Assembly (NCBI RefSeq): GCF_003112675.1
Contig: NZ_BFAY01000007.1
Coordinates: 1-64,000, forward strand
From: Leptospira johnsonii
GTDB taxonomy: Bacteria; Spirochaetota; Leptospiria; Leptospirales; Leptospiraceae
Length of the DNA stretch: 64,000 bases
Direction: 5' to 3'
Both the position numbers and the translations under genes were made by a program. How positions within the stretch are numbered: the first letter of the stretch is position 1; the number at the start of each line of letters is the position of its first letter. Below the pieces are notes generated by a model. It had not been told where the DNA came from, searched no databases, and saw nothing but the letters and a program-made list of their open reading frames with translations. Positions 46,047 to 54,239 of this stretch are shown piece by piece.

Positions 46047-47675
46047 ATGATAAAGATAATTTTCGAAAACGATAAAGAAGTATTCCTCGAACCTTCCGAA
46101 TTAAACAAGCCATTATTACAGATCTCATTGGACGCGGGTATCCCGCACATACACGCATGTGGAGGTAACGCACGTTGTTCCACATGCAGGGTATTGATCC
46201 AAGATGGGGACGAACATCTTCTTCCCCGCAACGAAAAAGAAACGGCACTCGCTCAGAAGAAAGGTTTTCCGGAAAACGTAAGACTGGCCTGCCAAACAAA
46301 AACAACAGGTGATATTGTGCTCCGCAGATTGGTTATCGATGAGGCGGACAGGGCACTTGCTTCCACATTCTCCGATCTGATCTCAGGGATAGAGAAACCG
46401 GTTGCGATCTTATTCAGCGATATCAGGGGCTTCACTAGCTTCTCTGAAAATCATTTACCTTACGATGTTATACATATTCTCAACCGTTACTTTTATAGAA
46501 TGGGAGACAAGGTCCTAAAATACGGTGGGACAATCGATAAATACATAGGCGATGGGCTCATGGCGATTTTCGGATTAGAAGATCCGGATCCGATTCGTGC
46601 AAATCTAAATGCGATCCGTTCCGCGTTAGAGATGAGATCTGAATTAGAAAATTTGAATACTTACCTTCAAAATCATTTGGGCGCTGAATTCGAGATTGGG
46701 ATCGGGATCAATTATGGAACTGCAATCCTAGGAAAGTTAGGACATCCTTTAAGTATGTCATTCACAGCGATCGGTGATACAGTCAATTCTGCGAGTAGAA
46801 TAGAAACAACCACAAAGAAAGCGGGTGCAAAGATCTTAATTTCCCAAAAGGTTTATGAATCCGTAAAGGATAGGATCCAGAAAGGAAGAAGTTTCGAGAC
46901 GAAACTGAAAGGTAAGACCGGGAATTATAAAGTCCACGAAGTATTAGGGACCAAGAACAACTGCGAAGGAAGTGTTTGGCAAGAAACCGGATATAGACTT
47001 TGGGACAAGATAGATCCTACGGAGGCAGGTGCTTGGCTTCGTATGGTGTTTCATGCTGCTTCTATCTTCTCCGCAGACGGAGAATGGTTAGGCCTCGAAG
47101 GTTCCATCCGTTTTCCAAGTATCCTAAACGACGAGTTCAATCGCGGAGTCACAAAACAAATAGAGGCAGTTATCCATTTAAAAGAAGAAATGGAAAAAGA
47201 AGGAAGAGCTAATGTCCCTTCTCTTGCGGACATGATAGCTCTTTCAGGCGCGCTTGCACTGCAAAAAGCGGGAGGACCTCAGGTGCATATTCTTCCTGGA
47301 AGACGGGATTCTAGTTATCCGTCCGGAAGAATGCTCATGCCTGTAGACAGTCCGGACGTAAAAGATTCCCTGGATTATTTCTCCATGATGGGATTTTCCG
47401 TCAGAGATACAGTTCTACTCTTAGGCGTTCACACTTTGGGTTGGCATTCCAAGGGGTCCTTTACCGACACTCCAAATATATTCAATAATCATTATTTTAG
47501 GGATCTACTTTTGGACGGTGGAATTAGAATGCTCGCTTCCGATAGAGCCCTACTCGGCTCCGAAGAAACCAAAAGAATGGTAATGGAATACGCACTCAAC
47601 GAATCCTTATTTTTCAAAGACTTCCAAGGACTTTACCAAAGGTTAGTAGAACAAAAACGATTGGAAGAATCCTGA
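46047..47675 (+). CDS. Ferredoxin - adenylate cyclase - haem peroxidase fusion
   Basis: A 542-residue three-domain soluble protein. Residues 1-95: 2Fe-2S ferredoxin with C38-x5-C44-x2-C47 and C82. Residues 115-300: class III cyclase with metal aspartates D125 (FSDIRGFT) and D169 (KYIGDGLMAIFG), Lys165 and D244 positions typical for adenine, and transition-state N247/R251 (GDTVNSASR). Residues 318-535: class I (ascorbate-peroxidase-like) haem peroxidase with distal R332 and H336 (LRMVFHAAS; Phe335 replaces Trp), Asn365, GGP...LPGRRD, proximal H462 (GVHTLGWHS) and D499 (ASDRALL), then YALNESLFFKDF. All key residues are present. It probably makes cAMP in response to redox state or peroxide. hisC follows 22 bases downstream. 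Confidence 0.9.
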   Translation: MIKIIFENDKEVFLEPSELNKPLLQISLDAGIPHIHACGGNARCSTCRVLIQDGDEHLLPRNEKETALAQKKGFPENVRLACQTKTTGDIVLRRLVIDEADRALASTFSDLISGIEKPVAILFSDIRGFTSFSENHLPYDVIHILNRYFYRMGDKVLKYGGTIDKYIGDGLMAIFGLEDPDPIRANLNAIRSALEMRSELENLNTYLQNHLGAEFEIGIGINYGTAILGKLGHPLSMSFTAIGDTVNSASRIETTTKKAGAKILISQKVYESVKDRIQKGRSFETKLKGKTGNYKVHEVLGTKNNCEGSVWQETGYRLWDKIDPTEAGAWLRMVFHAASIFSADGEWLGLEGSIRFPSILNDEFNRGVTKQIEAVIHLKEEMEKEGRANVPSLADMIALSGALALQKAGGPQVHILPGRRDSSYPSGRMLMPVDSPDVKDSLDYFSMMGFSVRDTVLLLGVHTLGWHSKGSFTDTPNIFNNHYFRDLLLDGGIRMLASDRALLGSEETKRMVMEYALNESLFFKDFQGLYQRLVEQKRLEES

Positions 47676-47697
47676 CTCCGTTTTTTTCTGGAATTAG

Positions 47698-48795
47698 ATG
47701 CGATTCCAGCCCGCTTTAGACAAGATCCCGGCGTATGAGGCCGGCAAACCGATAGAACTAGTCGTACGTGAATACGGAATTTCTCCGGAGAAAGTTCTCA
47801 AACTTGCCTCCAACGAGAATCCGTATGGTGTGTCTCCCAAGGTCTCCGAGGTCATAAAAGAAGCGGTCTATAAGATGCCTTTATATCCGGACGATTCCTA
47901 TAAGGCGCTAAAGGATGCACTTGCAAAGGCTCACGGAGTAGATGCAAAAAACGTAATACAAGGCAACGGTAGCGACCAGATATTCGATTTTGCTACCAGA
48001 TCTGTTTTAAGTCCGGGAGATAAGATCCTCCAGAACGGTAAAACTTTCTCAATGTATTCCATTTATGCGGGACAATGTGGAGCTGAGACAATCCAGACAA
48101 GTTCGGAACTCCATGATTTGGACCAGTTCTTGGATCTATACAAAAAACATTCTCCTAAGATCATATTCATCTGCACTCCCTGTAATCCGATCGGAGATGC
48201 ATTGGATAAGTCGGATCTATATACTTTTCTCCAAAAAATTTCCTTAGAGACAATGGTTGTCTTAGACGCCGCCTATATGGAATTCGGAAAAACTAGAGAT
48301 CCGAAAAAAGAGATCCAGGCAGCCGATGTAATTTCAAAATTTCCTAACGTATTATACACGAATACATTCTCCAAAATTTACGGATTGGGAGGAATGAGAA
48401 TCGGATACGGTATCGCTTCGGAAGAAATGATCCGTGCATTCTACAAATTAAGACCTCCATTCAATGTTTCTCAGCTTTCTCAGTTGGCTGCGGCGACCGC
48501 GCTAAGCGATAGGGAATTTGTTGAGAATTATCTAAAGGAAAACTTAAAAGAAATGATCCGTTATGAAGACTTCTCAAAGAAGAAGGGACTCTTTTATTTC
48601 GAGTCTTATGCAAACTTTATCACGATCAAATTGGACCAAGCAAAATTAGATTCCACCCAAACCTTCGAGACACTCCTGAAGGAAGGGATCATATTAAGAA
48701 ATCTGAAAAGTTACGGATTGAATGCCTTGAGGATTACGATAGGAAGGCCGGAACAGAACGATCGGGTTTTGGAAAGGCTTTCGGAACTTCTTTGA
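47698..48795 (+). CDS. hisC: Histidinol-phosphate aminotransferase
   Basis: A 365-residue PLP enzyme of aminotransferase class I/II, HisC type. It has the N-terminal LASNENPYGVSPKV, NGSDQIFDF, CTPCNPIGDAL and the PLP lysine in TFSKIYGLGGMRIGYG. It converts imidazole acetol phosphate and glutamate to histidinol phosphate in histidine synthesis. It lies 22 bases after the cyclase-peroxidase gene on the same strand, away from other his genes, so it may be co-transcribed with that signalling gene. Only a weak ribosome site (GGAATTAG) is visible. Confidence 0.93.
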   Translation: MRFQPALDKIPAYEAGKPIELVVREYGISPEKVLKLASNENPYGVSPKVSEVIKEAVYKMPLYPDDSYKALKDALAKAHGVDAKNVIQGNGSDQIFDFATRSVLSPGDKILQNGKTFSMYSIYAGQCGAETIQTSSELHDLDQFLDLYKKHSPKIIFICTPCNPIGDALDKSDLYTFLQKISLETMVVLDAAYMEFGKTRDPKKEIQAADVISKFPNVLYTNTFSKIYGLGGMRIGYGIASEEMIRAFYKLRPPFNVSQLSQLAAATALSDREFVENYLKENLKEMIRYEDFSKKKGLFYFESYANFITIKLDQAKLDSTQTFETLLKEGIILRNLKSYGLNALRITIGRPEQNDRVLERLSELL

Positions 48796-48807
48796 AAAGT
48801 TCCAGAT

Positions 48808-48978
48808 CTATTTTTCGTACAGGTCTGGTCTCAGTCGGACCACTTTTTCGTTTCTGCTTTCTGCCTTTTTAGAGGAGAAATTCACAGATTCTGAATGCGC
48901 AAATTCCCTTCTGACTTGGATCGGTCCAGCGGATTGGAATTGGCTCTTTTCGTTTTTTTCTCTTTCGGATTGGAACAT
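48808..48978 (-). CDS. Small 56-residue protein with strong ribosome site
   Basis: A 56-residue frame on the minus strand, starting MFQSEREKNEKSQFQSAG and ending VVRLRPDLYEK. The ATG is preceded by AAGGAGG at six bases, one of the best Shine-Dalgarno matches in the window. It is strongly hydrophilic and basic/acidic, has no Cys, no signal and no membrane segment, and looks largely disordered. It is convergent with hisC (12 bases between stops). The 242 bases upstream to the OsmC gene hold nothing else I can support except a GTAGGAACTCC motif. Function is unknown. Confidence 0.65.
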   Translation of the reverse strand: MFQSEREKNEKSQFQSAGPIQVRREFAHSESVNFSSKKAESRNEKVVRLRPDLYEK

Positions 48979-49220
48979 TCGAAACCTCCTTTTTTCGTCT
49001 TGGTGGGTAAGACCCGCGGTTTCCTTATTTAGTTTCGTCTCGAAACAGCGATTTCCTTACCGTATTATGTCAAAAATTTCTAGTTCTTAACTAATGTACT
49101 CCCTATCTACAACAAGTGGATGACTAGAATATTACAGAAATATATTTCTTTTAAAGCGGAGGTAGGAACTCCTTTCCGAAAATCCAAATCAGAAATTTCG
49201 AAAAGGAATCTAGGTTAAGA

Positions 49221-49667
49221 TCAAGCTGCGACAGAAGAGCCTGATTTTTGGGACAATACTCCTACTCCGGATAATGTATCCTTCACAGGGCAGATCCTTT
49301 CTACATGAGCAAGTAATGAATCCACATGCTCTTTAGGAGAATCTGTTTGGATATCTACTCTATAGCGGATCTGAGAGAAACCGGGGCGAACAGGCGCAAG
49401 TTCCTGGAACCCATCCAGATCTAGATCTCCTTCCACGAATACTTGGAAATCCTTCAATTCTACCTTATGTGCAGGAGCATAAAGAGAAACCAAAACTCCT
49501 ACACAACTTGCGAGCCCACCTAACACGAGTTCAACTGGATTCGGTCCTTGGTCCGTCCCACCTAAAATTTCCGGCTCGTCCACCACCCATTTGTGATTCC
49601 TGGATTGTAGGTTTAATTTTAAACCTCCTGCCCAAGAAGCCTTACTTTCGAATACAGTATTTGCCAT
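49221..49667 (-). CDS. OsmC family protein
   Basis: A 148-residue OsmC/Ohr-type protein with the two redox cysteines C55 (GGLASCVGVL) and C126 (ERICPVKD) expected of the family. The N-terminus and NPVELVLGGLASC pattern fit the OsmC-like rather than the Ohr subgroup. Members reduce organic hydroperoxides using thiols. GGGAGG lies close before the ATG. It stands as a single gene. Confidence 0.9.
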   Translation of the reverse strand: MANTVFESKASWAGGLKLNLQSRNHKWVVDEPEILGGTDQGPNPVELVLGGLASCVGVLVSLYAPAHKVELKDFQVFVEGDLDLDGFQELAPVRPGFSQIRYRVDIQTDSPKEHVDSLLAHVERICPVKDTLSGVGVLSQKSGSSVAA

Positions 49668-49794
49668 ATCTTCCTCCCGAAGTTAAAAACATTCAGGATC
49701 CTGACTTAGGAATGGGAAGAATTTAATATGCTATTGCAGATATTTTATATGCTTTATTGAACAAAAGAATGGTCCATTGCCCAATCGCTTGGTC

Positions 49795-50286
49795 TTACAT
49801 TTTCTCACCGGGCAGGTCGCTCGCTTGTTTGATCCAAGAAGAAAGTTGGGCCTCATCGATTTCGTCTTCTTCTCTAATATCCAGATAACGATTTCCTCGG
49901 ACCTTGGACGCACCTGGAGGCATCGGCTTTAAAGAAGCACCATTGAAGAATGCTAGCTTAACGTATTTGGCAAACACATGTACGCCCAGAAACCAACCCT
50001 GTCCTTCTATACCGTACAATGGAGAGTTCCATTTTACCGCTTTACTAACATGAGGCACAGTGCGCACTATAAGTTGGTCAAGTTTGCGACCGATTTCCTT
50101 TTTCCAACCGGGCATGGCAGCGATATATTCTTGGACCGGCCCATCTCCATAACCTTTTGCGATCTGAGGATTTCCGCCTGAGAGTAGAACCGGCTTCTTC
50201 TTTGCTGCAGCCTTATCAATCTTAGGTGATTTCTTGATCGTGGTCTTGGTAAGCTTCTTCTTTGCTGTTACTTTCTTCTTAATCAT
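49795..50286 (-). CDS. DUF1801 domain protein
   Basis: A 163-residue protein. The first 40 residues are a Lys/Thr-rich basic tail (repeated KKK and TKTTIKK). The rest is a DUF1801 (YdhG-like) domain with VPHVSKAVKWNSPLYGIEG and YVKLAFFNGASLKPMPPG as landmarks. The role of the family is unknown; the basic tail suggests nucleic-acid contact. It overlaps the previous gene by eight bases and is the last gene of the ArsR operon. Confidence 0.85.
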   Translation of the reverse strand: MIKKKVTAKKKLTKTTIKKSPKIDKAAAKKKPVLLSGGNPQIAKGYGDGPVQEYIAAMPGWKKEIGRKLDQLIVRTVPHVSKAVKWNSPLYGIEGQGWFLGVHVFAKYVKLAFFNGASLKPMPPGASKVRGNRYLDIREEDEIDEAQLSSWIKQASDLPGEKM

Positions 50287-50857
50287 CTAGTCCCTTACCT
50301 TTCATGATATGAGGGATATACTTTTCTATCCTGGCTTCTCTGGTTTTAGATTGTTTGGCAGAAGAAAAATGAAGAAGGTAACCTCTCTGTCTGCCTGGAG
50401 TCAGTTGATCAAAAGCAGATTTTAAGTCGGGAGATTGTTCTAATTTACTTAAGAATTCTTCAGGCATATCGAACTCTTTGGTCTTTTTGAAATTCACTTT
50501 CTGCCCGGACTTCTCTACCTCGATCGCATTTTTGATGTAAGATTTTAAGGCAGTTTTAAGCTTATCAATTTCCTTCAAATCGGTAAACCGGATCTGGCGA
50601 GCGGATTGTACATTCTTAGTTTGTTGTACTAAAATTCCTTTCGGGTCTTTTAATAATGCGCCTTTGAAAAACAAAAGCGCACAGTATTCTTTGAATCCAT
50701 GTATCAGAACTATATTATTTTCCTGAAATGTATAGCATGGCTGTCCCCATTTTAACTCTTCCGTCAGTCCACAATCTAGAACGATACTTCTTAATTTCTC
50801 ATATTCTTTTTGCCAGGTTTTAGCCTTTTTAAAAAAGAAATCAACTTTTGGATTCAT
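50279..50857 (-). CDS. YdeI/OmpD-associated family protein (DUF1801 plus YdeI)
   Basis: A 192-residue protein. The N-terminal DUF1801-like part (LTEELKWGQPCYTFQENNIVLIHGF, KGALLKDPKG) is followed by the YdeI region, with MPEEFLSKLEQSPDLKSAFDQLTPGRQRGYLLHFSSAK ending in ARIEKYIP (landmarks). The family is common in ArsR/AHSA1 clusters of many bacteria; its biochemical role is not established. It overlaps the DUF1801 gene downstream by eight bases. Confidence 0.85.
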   Translation of the reverse strand: MNPKVDFFFKKAKTWQKEYEKLRSIVLDCGLTEELKWGQPCYTFQENNIVLIHGFKEYCALLFFKGALLKDPKGILVQQTKNVQSARQIRFTDLKEIDKLKTALKSYIKNAIEVEKSGQKVNFKKTKEFDMPEEFLSKLEQSPDLKSAFDQLTPGRQRGYLLHFSSAKQSKTREARIEKYIPHIMKGKGLDD

Positions 50858-50867
50858 ATACCTTTAC

Positions 50868-51245
50868 TCACGCAGAAATGATCTTTCTATCAGCCGGTCT
50901 GAAATACCAGGAAGCCACTGTTAGCACCAGCAATAATACTGGTCCAAAATATTCCTTCGCTCCATCCCCAGCTGCAAAATGAGAGAACACAGCCCCGGAC
51001 ATAGTAAAGAAAAATCCAGCATAAGCCCATTCTTTTATCAAAGGATATTTAGGAACAAGCACTGCGATTACTCCTAACAATTTCCAAACACCTAATATGA
51101 TTAGCAAATAGGCAGGATAACCTAAATGTGCAAACATATCCGCCTCTTCTTTCATTTGGATCAACTGCACGATCCCGGTCGATGCCATCCCTAAAGAAAG
51201 CCATGCAGTAGCGATCCAATATATAATCTTATTTCTCATGTCCAA
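50868..51245 (-). CDS. DoxX-like membrane protein
   Basis: A 125-residue inner-membrane protein with four hydrophobic helices (about 6-25, 43-63, 71-90 and 98-116) and the DoxX pattern HLGYPAYLLIILGVWKLLG followed by KEWAYAGFFF. The function of small DoxX-like proteins is unclear; redox links have been suggested. It sits 10 bases downstream of a gene-coupled pair and within the ArsR operon. Confidence 0.85.
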   Translation of the reverse strand: MDMRNKIIYWIATAWLSLGMASTGIVQLIQMKEEADMFAHLGYPAYLLIILGVWKLLGVIAVLVPKYPLIKEWAYAGFFFTMSGAVFSHFAAGDGAKEYFGPVLLLVLTVASWYFRPADRKIISA

Positions 51246-51249
51246 TATC

Positions 51250-51714
51250 CTATTTTAATTTATTTGCAATATCTTGTAATCTGTTATGAGCCATGTTGAT
51301 GCCCTGAGCAAACGGTAATTTGAGCATTTGATCTCTGAGTGCAACTGACTTAAAAACTATATGCATAGTAAGTTTACTTTTTTCTTCGCCTAACGGTTCG
51401 AATTCTAAGAACTCTAATTGAACAGGAAAAGGAGAATTTTCCATTTCGAAAGTGCGGGTTATCTTTTGGTTCGGAATGAACTCATGAATTACACCGTTGA
51501 ATCCATGTCTGTTTCCATGAGGATCTGTGGTTTCAAATTGCCAGCTTCCGTGCTTTTTACCTTCCAGTTTCACCACTTTTGTTCCCATCCATTCCGAAAC
51601 AATCTCCGGTTCGACATGAGCTTTAAAAAGTAACTCCAAAGGAAGATCGAATTCCCTGGTAATCAACAACTCTTGCTTGCCGTCTTCTGCATCTATTTTA
51701 GTTTTTCTTTCCAT
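51250..51714 (-). CDS. AHSA1/SRPBCC domain protein
   Basis: A 154-residue START-like (SRPBCC) protein of the AHSA1 family: REFDLPLELLFKAHVEPEIVSEWMG at the N-terminus, WQFETTDPHGNRHGF and the ending KLPFAQGINMAHNRL. It binds a hydrophobic ligand or a client protein; the target is unknown. It starts three bases after the ArsR stop, a pairing seen widely, where the regulator controls the AHSA1 gene. Confidence 0.9.
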   Translation of the reverse strand: MERKTKIDAEDGKQELLITREFDLPLELLFKAHVEPEIVSEWMGTKVVKLEGKKHGSWQFETTDPHGNRHGFNGVIHEFIPNQKITRTFEMENSPFPVQLEFLEFEPLGEEKSKLTMHIVFKSVALRDQMLKLPFAQGINMAHNRLQDIANKLK

Positions 51715-51717
51715 ACT

Positions 51718-52041
51718 CTATTTTCTCGATCTGTATTTTTTCATTACGGACTCTAGCTTATTGAATCGGTCGTCCCACATATTACGGAATGGTTCTATAA
51801 AGTCGGCAATTTCTTTCATCTTATTCGGATTCAATTGATAATAAATTTCCCTGCCGTTTTGTTCCTGCTTCAGTAATTCGCACTCGGTCAGTATCTGCAA
51901 ATGTTTGGAAACAGTGGGCCTGGCAGTATCAAAATTGGAAGCAATTGCCCCAGCAGTCATCGCCTGAGAGGCAACCAACAGAAGTATGGCCCTCCTGGTG
52001 GGGTCTGCTATTGCCTGAAATACATCTCTTCTCAAATTCAT
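51718..52041 (-). CDS. ArsR-family transcriptional repressor
   Basis: A 107-residue winged-helix repressor: [28 protein letters not shown], then recognition helix [19 protein letters not shown] and wing [12 protein letters not shown] (landmarks). No metal-binding Cys motif is present, so it belongs to the non-metal AHSA1-associated branch. It heads a five-gene operon (ArsR, AHSA1, DoxX, YdeI, DUF1801). Two palindromic operator candidates lie directly before the start codon, which points to autorepression. Confidence 0.93.
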   Translation of the reverse strand: MNLRRDVFQAIADPTRRAILLLVASQAMTAGAIASNFDTARPTVSKHLQILTECELLKQEQNGREIYYQLNPNKMKEIADFIEPFRNMWDDRFNKLESVMKKYRSRK

Positions 52042-52044
52042 TAT

Positions 52045-52086
52045 GTAGCCACTTAACTACAAATATAAATGTAGCCATTTAGCTAC
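52045..52086 (-). promoter_or_regulatory. Tandem ArsR operators
   Basis: Two 16-base imperfect palindromes, GTAGCCACTTAACTAC (52045-52060) and GTAGCCATTTAGCTAC (52071-52086), are spaced 26 bases apart centre to centre. They flank an AT-rich segment and end four bases before the arsR ATG. Bound repressor would block the promoter in between. Confidence 0.75.
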
Positions 52087-52106
52087 GCAACAAATTTATG
52101 AACTTA

Positions 52107-53369
52107 TTATTCGTAATTTTTGCCGGAGATCTTTTTCCAGATGGAAGAAAGATGTTCTCTGATCTTTCCTTCCATTCCGTTTTTGGTAGGTTTATAGAAT
52201 TGAGGAGGATTATCAGATAGATCATCCGGAAAATAGGAGAATGGCGTAAATCCACCAAAATCATGAGGATACTTATAACCCTGACCTGCTCCTTCTTTTT
52301 TATGAGTGGCAGTGGGAGCGTTTCGGAGTCGGTTCGGGATCTTTAAACTTGTTCCCCTTTCTTTTACAAAAGAAAGTGCAGAACCTATCCCTAAATAGGA
52401 CGCGTTTGATTTAGGACAAGAGGCTAAGAATGTAGTAACCTGTCCTAAAATGATCCTACCTTCCGGCATCCCGATTGTTTCTAAGGCGTGAAGCCCCGCA
52501 ACTGCCAGAGGTAAACCGTGGACGGAAGCGTTTCCAATATCTTCCGATGCAAGGATAATGAGTCGCCTTGCGATGAAGAGTGGATCTTCTCCCCCTTCTA
52601 ACATCAGTGCTAAATAGAATAATGCAGCGTCCGGATCGCTTCCTCTTACAGACTTGATGAATGCGGAGATCACGTCATAGTGACTTTCTCCACTTTGATC
52701 GTATTCGATTACTCTACTTTCCAAAAACGTCTCTATATCAGAAGCTTCTATCTGAACTCCAGGATCTCTGGAGAGTACCAAGCCTTCCAGATTGGAGAGA
52801 AGTTTCCGCGCGTCTCCTCCGGAATAACGGACCAATAGAGAACTTGCTTCTTTTGTAATATTTGGTTTTGGGTCTAAGGATTCTATTCCTCTGGAAAGTA
52901 TTTCTAAAAGATCATTCTCTCCCAATGGTTCTAGTCTAAGCACCTGGCATCTAGATAATAATGGCCTTGTAATTCTAAAGGATGGATTTTCAGTAGTGGC
53001 CCCGATGAGCACGATCCCTCCGGTCTCCACTCCTTTTAATAAACTATCTTGTTGGGAGGAACTGAATCTATGGATCTCATCCAGAAAGAGTAATATACTT
53101 CCTTCTTTTTCGGATCTTTCCAATAGTTTTTTGATGTCTGCAACACCGGTGGTGACAGCGTTGTATTCTACAAAAGGTAATTTCCAAGTACCGCCTAAGA
53201 TCCTGGCGATAGTTGATTTTCCCGTTCCGGGTGGCCCGTACAGAAGAATACTTACTGGTTCTTTATATTTTTGTAATTGAAGCTTTGCCTTTTCCTGTCC
53301 AATGACCTGAGCAAAGGAACTAGGTCTGATCTTATGAGGAAGGGGTGCTCTTTCAAATAGACTGCCCAA
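52107..53369 (-). CDS. rarA: Replication-associated recombination protein A
   Basis: A 420-residue AAA+ ATPase of the RarA/MgsA family: N-terminal [11 protein letters not shown], Walker A GPPGTGKS (45-52), Walker B DEIH (97-100), sensor 1 GATTENPSF, arginine finger region SRCQVL, and a C-terminal clamp-loader-like tetramer domain ([13 protein letters not shown]). It acts at stalled forks with single-strand-binding protein. Its start overlaps the end of the preceding small gene by 17 bases, so it is translationally coupled to it. Confidence 0.95.
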   Translation of the reverse strand: MGSLFERAPLPHKIRPSSFAQVIGQEKAKLQLQKYKEPVSILLYGPPGTGKSTIARILGGTWKLPFVEYNAVTTGVADIKKLLERSEKEGSILLFLDEIHRFSSSQQDSLLKGVETGGIVLIGATTENPSFRITRPLLSRCQVLRLEPLGENDLLEILSRGIESLDPKPNITKEASSLLVRYSGGDARKLLSNLEGLVLSRDPGVQIEASDIETFLESRVIEYDQSGESHYDVISAFIKSVRGSDPDAALFYLALMLEGGEDPLFIARRLIILASEDIGNASVHGLPLAVAGLHALETIGMPEGRIILGQVTTFLASCPKSNASYLGIGSALSFVKERGTSLKIPNRLRNAPTATHKKEGAGQGYKYPHDFGGFTPFSYFPDDLSDNPPQFYKPTKNGMEGKIREHLSSIWKKISGKNYE

Positions 53370-53595
53370 GTTCTTCTTCCAATTCTCTTTGGACCTTACG
53401 TATGCAGGAACGGATAGTAGAATTGCATACGTCGCAGGCGCTATGACAGCATACTAAAGATTGTTCTCTGATCTTTCCATCCAATACATTCTCCACCAAT
53501 TCGGAAATACGAATAGGCAAACCGAACCAATCCAAATTTTCTAAGATCAATTCCTTTCTGGTCTTAGGAATGAGTCTGGGAGAATCGTCCATCAT
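53353..53595 (-). CDS. Small cysteine-containing protein coupled to rarA
   Basis: An 80-residue soluble protein with a compact cysteine cluster C49-C50-HSA-C54-DV-C57 and a further Cys at 64, which could bind zinc or an iron-sulfur cluster. The remaining sequence is helical and charged. It overlaps rarA by 17 bases and follows the VTT membrane protein gene, inside a minus-strand run with mutL. No family is recognised. Coupling to rarA hints at a DNA-maintenance role, as inference only. Confidence 0.65.
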   Translation of the reverse strand: MMDDSPRLIPKTRKELILENLDWFGLPIRISELVENVLDGKIREQSLVCCHSACDVCNSTIRSCIRKVQRELEEELGQSI

Positions 53596-53639
53596 CTAAA
53601 CTTTTTACCTTTGGTTCTTATATGCGTCAATCCGAATGT

Positions 53640-54236
53640 CTAGATCCCGATCCATCCGCCCTTTATTAGATAGTAATAAAGAATAAAACGGGGAATCCTA
53701 AAAAGTGCGGCCGTAAAAAAAAGTCCTACCCTCATTTTCATTGCGCCTGCAGCCACCGAAGTCCAAGAATAAGGCAATGGTGTGAGCGCCGCAAGGACCA
53801 CAGCCCAGAATCCGAATCTTTTTACATATACTTCTAACTTCTCTTCGTGATCTCGAATGAACTTAGAGAATACGTTTAACTTAGGAAGAAGGAATCTTCC
53901 TTGGGAGTAAGAACATCCTCCTGCAAGTAACGACCCAAAAGATGCAAAGAAGATTACCCAGAAATCCGGCATGTTTGCCGCGACCGCAAGGATCAAAAAA
54001 GTATCAGGAGGAAAGAACACATGCACCGAATCCGCAATGAATATAGAAAGACCCACTCCCCATACTCCAGTGTAATCCAAAAAGATACCGGCGACCTGAG
54101 TCACTCTTTCATTAAAAAATCTTGCGAGCACTATAACGATCAATAACAAGATCACACTTGCTATCAATGTTTGTCGGACTAAGGAGGAGATTACATTCTC
54201 CGTGGAATTTTTAAGTTCTTGGGATTCGGTTTTCAA
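53640..54236 (-). CDS. VTT/DedA-family membrane protein (YqaA-like)
   Basis: A 198-residue membrane protein with about five hydrophobic segments and the VTT-domain pattern: FASFGSLLAGGCSYSQGRFL in the middle, then RFGFWAVVLAALTPLPYSWTSVAAGAMKM near the end (landmarks). Members take part in lipid or ion transport and membrane homeostasis; the substrate is unknown. It starts three bases after the mutL stop. Confidence 0.88.
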   Translation of the reverse strand: MKTESQELKNSTENVISSLVRQTLIASVILLLIVIVLARFFNERVTQVAGIFLDYTGVWGVGLSIFIADSVHVFFPPDTFLILAVAANMPDFWVIFFASFGSLLAGGCSYSQGRFLLPKLNVFSKFIRDHEEKLEVYVKRFGFWAVVLAALTPLPYSWTSVAAGAMKMRVGLFFTAALFRIPRFILYYYLIKGGWIGI

Positions 54237-54239
54237 ATT

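Noticed and set aside
45883..46305. 140-codon minus-strand frame across the EAL/cyclase promoter region
   Set aside because: It runs antisense through the cyclase ferredoxin domain and lacks a ribosome site and domain pattern.
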